Below, piece after piece: positions 57,426 through 64,000 of a DNA stretch of 64,000 bases. The position numbers and the translations under genes were made by a program. Origin of the DNA: Serratia symbiotica (GTDB lineage Bacteria; Pseudomonadota; Gammaproteobacteria; Enterobacterales; Enterobacteriaceae). Each line of letters opens with the position of its first letter. The stretch's first letter is position 1. Location: contig FUHL01000001.1 in the NCBI GenBank assembly GCA_900155695.1, positions 900,609 through 964,608 of the forward strand. Direction: 5' to 3'. The notes beneath the pieces were generated by a model that was not told where the DNA came from, made no database searches, and was given only the letters and a program-made list of their open reading frames with translations.

Positions 57426-59454
57426 ATTACAACTCTATAAAAATAAAAATTGATCCCACTAATATATAATATATATTTATAATATCAGTGATATCAATCA
57501 CGTAGTGATGATTTTGACTAAATTATTTTAATTAAATAATATATATTTATTAAAATTATTCAATTAATATAATGTCAATAAAATTTATTTAACATACACA
57601 CATGCTGAATCATCAGTGAATGATATTTAGTATAGTGAGTTTTTTATCCACATTTATATCTTCTCACAATATATAATATAGAACTTAGAAATGAAACATC
57701 ATTACTGATTAATATTACTTTTGATCAAAGTATTTTACTGAATTAGTGTTGGTATTCTAAAAAGATTAACATTATAAACAGCGGATTATCAGGAAGAAAA
57801 TAATGTATCTTACATAAGATAGTGATATTTATATATTACAAAATGATAACCTATTTTTAATAGTCATTTAACACGACTCATGCGTAAGAATAATAGAGCA
57901 AGATACTTCAATATTCTTATTATATTTATTATCTAAAAAGAATTTATTATTTTTCTAAAGAACGTATATTTTATTAACTACTATGATATATAAATATGAT
58001 ATATAAAATTAAATAAAATCAACATGCATAAAATAAAATTTACAATAATATACAATGACATTATTATATTAACGTGAATTGAATTTATTTATTTAGCAGA
58101 TATATCTAGTTTAAGTATTGTTTAGACTAGAGCTAAATATAATATATAAAGAATAAACCTAACATAAACTATTAGTGTATTTTTTAAAGAAATAAATTAT
58201 AATAATTAATTATTACTGAATATACTTTCAATGTATATATCATATATATAGATTTTATCTTGTAATCTATATTTTTTATGATTTTATCATTTTTATATCA
58301 ATATAAATTTTATATTCTATCTGTAAACTCAATATCAAACAAATTTTAATGTTACGCAAATAATTTAACAAAATATAAGAATGGTTTTTTAAAAAACTAT
58401 AAGAATATTATAAATAATTCTATTAATTCAACTTATCTACTAAAAATAAAGTTATATTTTCAATATACTAAAAATAAATAAATTCTAAATAAGTATAACA
58501 TAATTATTATCAATCTAAATACAGAAGATTTATTTTATAGCAAAATGTAGCTTTGGCTAATTTATTAATATATGCATTATTTAATTTTATCAATATGACT
58601 ACCATTATATATTTATATAAATTTTAAAGTTCATATACTATTTATTTATTTTTTAATAATATAAATTAATTCTGAAATTTATGAGTTTATGATAACAATA
58701 AATATAAAAAGTACAGCAAATTAAATAGACTGTGTAAATTATTCAGATTTTTAAATTAATTAGCGATATTGAATAATCAATTACTTAATCGAGTATCTGA
58801 ATGCTATAAGGTACTATTCAATAATCAAAGTAAATAAATTAATTTAATCCCCCTTATCTTGGTTAAGATCATCACTCATGTATAATCTAAAGGTATACTA
58901 TACTTGCTGGTTTAGATATTGATAAAGCAAAAATTTATGTTATTGCTCTATATTAGCTATAGTACATATAACTTCTTTAAAGAAATGTATGATAAATTTC
59001 TTTAAAGAAGTTATATGTACTATATCAGAGTAATAATGGAGTATATAAATACTTACTTTCCTTTATCGTATACTATGATAAAATAGTATATTAATTAATT
59101 CAAATCATGTTTAACGTGTTATTTCGTCAACAATTATAAGATCAGTATTAATTTCCAATATTTTATCCTAGAGATATCTAAGATATAACATCTATATAAT
59201 TATGTGCTAGGTATTATAATGTACAAAGTTAGTTATATTCAAAATTTAAAATCACCATTGTGACTTTTATTCAATATTTATAATACTATAAATTAAATGT
59301 ATTAAAATCAATATATTAGCCGAGTCCTTCATGAATAACCCTTAAAAAGGGTGTAGCTAGCAATATACTTTTTGATCTACCTATATAATAGGTACCTGCA
59401 ATAAATTATAAAATTTGCAATAATAGGATCTTGTTTCCAATCAAGATAAAAATA
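57426..59454. other. Long AT-rich spacer between hldE and rnt
   Basis: 2 kb, among the most AT-rich DNA in the window, with stops in all frames and no readable gene. Contains the longest inverted repeat found (58958-59024). Confidence 0.65.
58958..59024. repeat. Long perfect hairpin, 29-bp arms, 9-base loop
   Basis: The arm at 58958-58986 and the arm at 58996-59024 are exact reverse complements over 29 bases; the loop is gtatgataa. Each arm contains the 12-base palindrome TTCTTTAAAGAA. It is 430 bases upstream of rnt, with no gene adjacent. An RNA copy from either strand would form a very stable hairpin. Confidence 0.9.
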
Positions 59455-60105
59455 ATGACTAAAAAAAGTGATTTTAATACCTTAAGTAGCCGTTTTCGTG
59501 GATTTTATCCCGTAGTGATAGATATAGAAACTGCCGGTTTTAATGCACAAACTGATGCATTACTGGAAATTGCTACCGTTACGTTAAAAATGGATGAGGG
59601 AGGTTGGTTGCAGTTAGATGAAACACTACACTTTCATATTGAGCCTTTTGAAGGAGCAAATTTGCAACCGGAGGCATTGGCATTTAATGGCATTGATCCA
59701 AATAACCCACTACGTGGTGCAATTAGTGAATATGATGTACTACACTTTATTTTTAAAACAGTTCATTCTGGTATGAAGAATTATGGCTGCAACCGTGCGA
59801 TCATTGTGGCACATAATGCTAACTTCGATCACGGCTTCCTGATGGCTGCAGCAGAGCGCACTAGCTTAAAACACAATCCATTTCATCCTTTTTCTACATT
59901 TGACACTGCTACGCTAAGCGGACTAGTTTTAGGACAAACAGTACTAGCCAAAGCTTGTACTACTGCCGGCATGACATTTGATAGTAATCAAGCACATTCT
60001 GCATTGTACGACACTAAACAAACCGCATTATTATTCTGTGAACTCGTAAATCGCTGGAAACGTCTAGGTGGTTGGCCATTATCTCTGGGTAATGTTTATA
60101 AATAA
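59455..60105 (+). CDS. rnt: Ribonuclease T
   Basis: DEDD-family 3'-5' exonuclease that trims tRNA 3' ends and finishes 5S and 23S rRNA. It has 216 residues (E. coli 215). Exo I is [11 protein letters not shown], Exo II is [10 protein letters not shown] and Exo III is [13 protein letters not shown]. Eight more codons are open upstream, but [19 protein letters not shown] fits the family start. The helicase gene lhr, which follows it in E. coli, is gone; grxD comes next, convergent. Confidence 0.95.
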   Translation: MTKKSDFNTLSSRFRGFYPVVIDIETAGFNAQTDALLEIATVTLKMDEGGWLQLDETLHFHIEPFEGANLQPEALAFNGIDPNNPLRGAISEYDVLHFIFKTVHSGMKNYGCNRAIIVAHNANFDHGFLMAAAERTSLKHNPFHPFSTFDTATLSGLVLGQTVLAKACTTAGMTFDSNQAHSALYDTKQTALLFCELVNRWKRLGGWPLSLGNVYK

Positions 60106-60190
60106 ATAATAATTTACTTGTTTAATATGAATGAGTATTAGTAACACCTTTTGCAGTATTATAAAATATGTTGATTCAGGCTAAGATGAT

Positions 60191-60529
60191 TTATTTGCTT
60201 TGTATTTTTTCTACTGTGGTTTTGATAAGCTTTTGAAGCTCACCACACTCATACATTTCGTTAATAATATCGCTACCACCAATCAATTCACCATCTAACC
60301 ATAACTGTGGAAACGTTGGCCAATTAGCGTATTTTGGCAATTGTTCTCTAATATCATCATTCCGCAAAATATCCACGTAAGCAAAACGTTCACCGCAAGC
60401 AAATAGTACCTTTACTGCTCGCGCAGAAAATCCGCATTCTGGCATTTTTGGTGAACCTTTCATATATAGTAAAATTAAATTTTCATTGATCTGACGCTGA
60501 ATTTTTTCAATTGTCTGTATTGTTGTCAT
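60191..60529 (-). CDS. grxD: Monothiol glutaredoxin GrxD
   Basis: Iron-sulfur-binding CGFS-type glutaredoxin involved in Fe-S cluster delivery. It has 112 residues (E. coli 115). MKGSPKMPECGFSARAVKVL holds the CGFS site, and YANWPTFPQLWLDGELIGG is the glutathione-binding segment. The frame is open 25 codons upstream but that part is AT-rich and not conserved; MTTIQTIEKIQRQ aligns with the family. It is convergent with rnt. Confidence 0.95.
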   Translation of the reverse strand: MTTIQTIEKIQRQINENLILLYMKGSPKMPECGFSARAVKVLFACGERFAYVDILRNDDIREQLPKYANWPTFPQLWLDGELIGGSDIINEMYECGELQKLIKTTVEKIQSK

Positions 60530-61798
60530 GATTTTTCTCAACACATATTTCATGTAAAATATATTTATAATGAAAATTTTTATAATATATGTATGTAAAT
60601 TCAATAATTTAATACATAATTTTATACTTTATCAATAGGCATTTCTTAAGATTAGCTGGTATTAATTTTTTAAAATTATTTTTATAAAAATTAATATCTT
60701 TTAAATGCCATCATATAAGAAAGCATGTAAAATTTATTTATTTTTTATAAAAAACTTAGATAAGATAACAGTGTTTGTCTCTGTATTAACTTAGAGTTAA
60801 TACTGTCCTTATCCATTTAATGGTCTAGTGTTTATAGCATAAATTAATTTTTTTAATTTATATTATTACTACAGAAATAGCACTACTGCTCTTGATGGCA
60901 TGCTATTTCACACAGTGAATGTAATTCCTTAATGCTACAATGTAAGATATGAAGCATTAACTAAAATCTTTACACGTAAATTACACTTAAATAACATTAA
61001 GTAGATATAGATGGAATCTATATCAAGTATATTCATATTACTTTACGAAATATTAAAAATAAAATGCTATCATTATTAAAATAAAAACTATAAACTAATA
61101 CAAATTGCATCTATAAATAAGTAGTAATAAACAATATACCTAAAGTTCTATAGTCAGACACTATTCAATAGTAGACTACTCCTCTTCTTCTTAGGAGACA
61201 AAACTAATATTAAATATACCGACATGCTCTTAATCACATGCAATACTGGTATCAATATGATAGAATATATAGTAATATAGTAATATTGCTCTATGTTTTT
61301 TAAGAGAATTTATTCACTGAATATTACCTAATCTATATTAAATAAAGTGATATCAGTACTTGTTTTTACTTTTTAGTATATCATCCTCTTTCAGTATAAA
61401 TAAATAAGATTTATAGAAATTTATATAAACAGAGACTAATTAAGTTGAACATAGCAGATCAATTTGGAAAGTTTTAAACTAAAATTACTTTATATAAAGC
61501 ATGTTATTTTTTTATAAATCACGAAATGTTCTTTATAATAATTAAAAAAAGTAATGATAATATAAATATCTTAAATTATCTAAAAAATCAATAAAATTGA
61601 TATTTAAAATATTGTCACATTACATTATTAGTCAGGAGCAATTACTAAATATAATTAAAGAAAGATAAAAATTAATTAACTTTATTATATAATATATTAA
61701 GAAACTTCTTAAACTATATATGATGTTATAATTGCTGACTTATAAAATAAATTATCACCAACAAAGTATTTTAAGTATATTATGTTGAATCTATATTT

Positions 61799-61839
61799 TT
61801 TATAAATCTATATATTTATATATTATATAGATTTATAAA
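61799..61839. repeat. Perfect hairpin, 16-bp arms, 9-base loop
   Basis: TTTATAAATCTATATA (61799-61814) and its exact reverse complement (61824-61839) flank a 9-base loop. All A+T apart from one G-C pair. Confidence 0.75.
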
Positions 61840-62923
61840 TATATTTCAATATTAAACATCAATATACTACTTATTGTCTACTTAAATAAAAATAAATTAT
61901 AGAAAAATTATAGCAAGATAAAACATGCGTTCTCTATAGTTATAATAATATTTATATATTCATACGATAATTAGAATTCAGCAATATATTTAAAAAATAA
62001 TGTATTTTTATACAAATACACGCGGTTATTTTTTTGCAAAATCCATCTGTGATGGCATGTAGATCTATTCTCATCAGTGATTTCTATAATGATATATATT
62101 AAAAGTTAGGTATTTATTATCATATAATCAAAATTTAAATCATTTTTAATAGACGGGAATATAAAGCTATCTAAAAAGTCTGCTAATTTATAAAATATGA
62201 TCTATAAAACATAAGGTGATTATCTACACATATTTTATACATAAATCAATCGATTTAACATATATCCTGCCGCCTTTATTGTGTTTATGCAAAACAGTTT
62301 ATATTTTCCTGCTAAGGGTTATATGTAATTTTTACTATTACGATTATGCTATACGATTCGAATTTGCTATAGAATAAAAATAAAAAGAATAGATAATATG
62401 CTCATTTATTATATGATTTAAATTAATAATTAAATTTTATATACTTTATTTATAATTTTCACTAACTTATGCATGGCATATCTTTAGCCCTTTACAATAA
62501 ATATTATCTATTTTATTACAGACGCTAAAATTTAAAAAATATCTCAATATCACTACAGCCCTGTCTGACTTTAATAATATACATAATACTATACATTAAT
62601 TTTATTTTTTATAATCTCGCAATTCGCTCTATTTATTTAGTCCCTTATACCGATCTAGATAATCATGAATGAACTATTAGTTTTACCATCAAGTAAAACA
62701 CTGATTAAGTATAGACAAAATTTTCTTAGATATTAAAAGTATAAATATATGTCTTTTTCTTTATAATAAGCAAGGCATAAAGAGGAGAAACGTGCAAAAG
62801 TATTTTTAGTCTAACAGACAAAAGAGATAGTTAATATAAATAATTAAAACACAGTCATGATAATATCAAATTGTACTGTAATAGGAGATTAAGACATTAT
62901 AGCTGAAAGTATTTTAAAAGCTA

Positions 62924-62981
62924 TGTTATTACAATAAAACTCTTTATATAACTGTTATTACAATAAAACTCTTTATATAAC
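62924..62981. repeat. Perfect tandem duplication of a 29-bp unit
   Basis: The unit beginning TGTTATTACAATAAAACT occurs at 62924-62952 and again, identical, at 62953-62981. It lies 136 bases upstream of tusA. Two copies only, so not a satellite or CRISPR; recent slippage or unequal recombination is the likely cause. Confidence 0.9.
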
Positions 62982-63116
62982 TAAGTATATAATACTAATA
63001 TCCTAAGCATCTATAAGGTGAAATAAAATGCAATATCACTTGCATATCACAATAATTAACATAAACTATATTTTGCATAATATAGATTCGCTGACTCTTT
63101 TCATCAAGAGTAATAC

Positions 63117-63365
63117 ATGAATAACTCATCTATCCACATAGACTATATACTTGATATAATAGGTCTACGTTGTCCTGACCCTGTAATGATGGCGCGCAAA
63201 ACATTACGTCATATGGATAAAGGCAAGACTGTGCTTATCATCGCTGATGATATATCGACAACGTATGATATTCCAAAATTCTGCCATTTTATGCATCACA
63301 CGTTAATAGAGAAGAAAACCGATGAAAAACCTTATAAGTACTTACTACGAAAAAGCATCCTATAG
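63117..63365 (+). CDS. tusA: Sulfur carrier protein TusA
   Basis: Takes persulfide sulfur from IscS and passes it on for 2-thiouridine formation at the tRNA wobble base. It has 82 residues (E. coli 81). The signature [18 protein letters not shown] holds the sulfur-carrying cysteine at residue 20, and [18 protein letters not shown] follows. The C terminus [10 protein letters not shown] matches E. coli YRYLIRKGG. It is convergent with the rRNA operon. Confidence 0.95.
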   Translation: MNNSSIHIDYILDIIGLRCPDPVMMARKTLRHMDKGKTVLIIADDISTTYDIPKFCHFMHHTLIEKKTDEKPYKYLLRKSIL

Positions 63366-63409
63366 TCTTAGGAATAATGTTTTTTATTACAGTATATACT
63401 GTAGACATG

Positions 63410-63450
63410 ATAAATTTAATATAACATTGGCGTGGTTATATTAAATTTAT
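63410..63450. terminator. Hairpin between convergent tusA and rRNA operon
   Basis: ATAAATTTAATATAAC (63410-63425) and its exact reverse complement (63435-63450) flank a 9-base loop attggcgtg. It is 45 bases past tusA and 70 bases past the 5S 3' end on the other strand, so it may serve as a two-way terminator. A 16-bp palindrome TACAGTATATACTGTA (63388-63403) lies beside it. Confidence 0.6.
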
Positions 63451-63519
63451 AATGTTATATAAAATTATTTATACTTACTTTATTAACGTAATACATAATA
63501 CCATTAACATTTATTTTAG

Positions 63520-63638
63520 TGCCTAGCAGTGTCCTACTCTCGCATAGGGAGACCCTAAACTACCATTGGCGCTACGGCATTTCACTTCTGAGTTCGGTAT
63601 GGAATCAGGTGGTGCTACCGTGCTATAGCCGCTAGGCA
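63520..63638 (-). rRNA. rrf: 5S ribosomal RNA
   Basis: On the minus strand it begins TGCCTAGCGGCTATAGC and ends GACACTGCTAGGCA, the ends pairing as the terminal stem. The internal CCGAACTCAGAAGTGAAA is the universal 5S loop. It is about 119 bases (E. coli 120), 100 bases after 23S. Confidence 0.97.
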
Positions 63639-63738
63639 AAATTTATCTAATTACAATTACGCTTGAGTTAATTATTAAATTATTCTAAAACTCGCTAAAA
63701 ATTTTACATTTTACGTCATAAAACATTTTCGGTGTTGT

Positions 63739-64000
63739 AAGGTTAAGCCTCACGGCTCATTAGTACTGGTTAGCTCAAAACATCACTGCTCTTACACACC
63801 CAGCCTATCAACGTCTTAGTCTTAAACGTGCCTTTAGGGATCTCTTAGATCCAGGGAAGACTCATCTTGAGGCTAGTTTCGCGCTTAGATGCTTTCAGCG
63901 CTTATCTATCCCGCACGTAGCTACCGGGCTATGCCATTGGCATGACAACCCGAACACCAGCGGTGCGTTCACTCCGGTCCTCTCGTACTAGGAGTAAACC
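63739..64000 (-). rRNA. rrl: 23S ribosomal RNA (3' end, cut by window edge)
   Basis: The plus strand shows AAGGTTAAGCCTCACGGCTC, the complement of the 23S 3' end (GAGCCGTGAGGCTTAACCTT). Further in, the stretch to 64000 follows E. coli domain VI, including the sarcin-ricin loop complement near 63982-63995 (TCCTCTCGTACTAGGAG). The rest lies beyond the window. Confidence 0.97.

Larger units (their letters stand above)
60530..63116. other. Longest spacer, between grxD and tusA
   Basis: 2.6 kb with stops in every frame and no readable gene. It contains a 16-bp hairpin (61799-61839) and a 29-bp tandem duplication (62924-62981). Confidence 0.65.

Noticed and set aside
62924..62981. CRISPR-like repeat
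   Set aside because: Two adjacent copies with no spacer between them; a tandem duplication.

Overview
This window looks like part of the chromosome of a long-established, host-restricted insect endosymbiont of the Enterobacterales. It is very AT-rich. About 46% of it is intact gene, and the rest is long, stop-riddled spacer with almost no mobile DNA. The surviving genes are close to E. coli in length and residues, and blocks of enterobacterial gene order survive (secB-gpsA-yibN, hldD-waaF-waaC, waaA-coaD, rpmB-rpmG, cmk-rpsA-ihfB, ygdQ-mutH-rppH, sspB-sspA-rpsI-rplM, yegH-dcd, prfC-rimI-holD-rsmC-tRNA-Leu, nudF-ribB-ubiK-hldE, rnt-grxD). A decayed waaE lies exactly between waaA and coaD. That arrangement is found in Serratia, Klebsiella and Yersinia but not in E. 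coli K-12. With the low coding density, the best guess is a Serratia symbiotica-like aphid symbiont; this is inference, not proof.

Layout. 1-2.2 kb: gpsA (cut by the window edge), secB, a dead grxC and yibN. 4.3-12.2 kb: the LPS inner-core block (hldD, waaF, waaC, waaA) with two dead glycosyltransferase genes, then coaD. 13.2-13.6 kb: rpmG and rpmB. 15.7-18.6 kb: ihfB, rpsA, cmk. 20-25 kb: ygdQ (TerC family), mutH, rppH, cysQ. 26-28 kb: sspB, sspA, rpsI, rplM. 29.6-39 kb: gnd, a dead cpsG/manB, yegH (second TerC-family gene), dcd, a probable dead udk. 40-44 kb: prfC, rimI, holD, rsmC, tRNA-Leu(CAG). 44.7-48.3 kb: a dead L,D-transpeptidase gene and groES-groEL behind a recognisable sigma-32 promoter. 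49.8-57.4 kb: proS, nudF, ribB, ubiK, hldE. 59.5-64 kb: rnt, grxD, tusA, 5S rRNA and the 3' end of 23S rRNA.

How it fits together. Retained functions are translation (S1, S9, L13, L28, L33, ProS, RF3, RimI, RsmC, TusA, rRNA, tRNA), protein folding and export (GroEL/ES, SecB), precursor and cofactor supply (CoaD, RibB, GpsA, Gnd, Cmk, Dcd) and a minimal outer membrane made of Kdo plus ADP-heptose inner core. Outer-core and surface sugar enzymes (a GT4 core transferase, WaaE, the mannose enzyme CpsG) and a peptidoglycan-lipoprotein crosslinker are dead, which suggests a simplified envelope.

I found no CRISPR array, insertion sequence, prophage or defence system, and no new multi-gene system. 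The most unusual material is in the spacers: near-full-length gene fossils, and a set of long, perfect inverted repeats (arms up to 29 bp) whose role is unknown.
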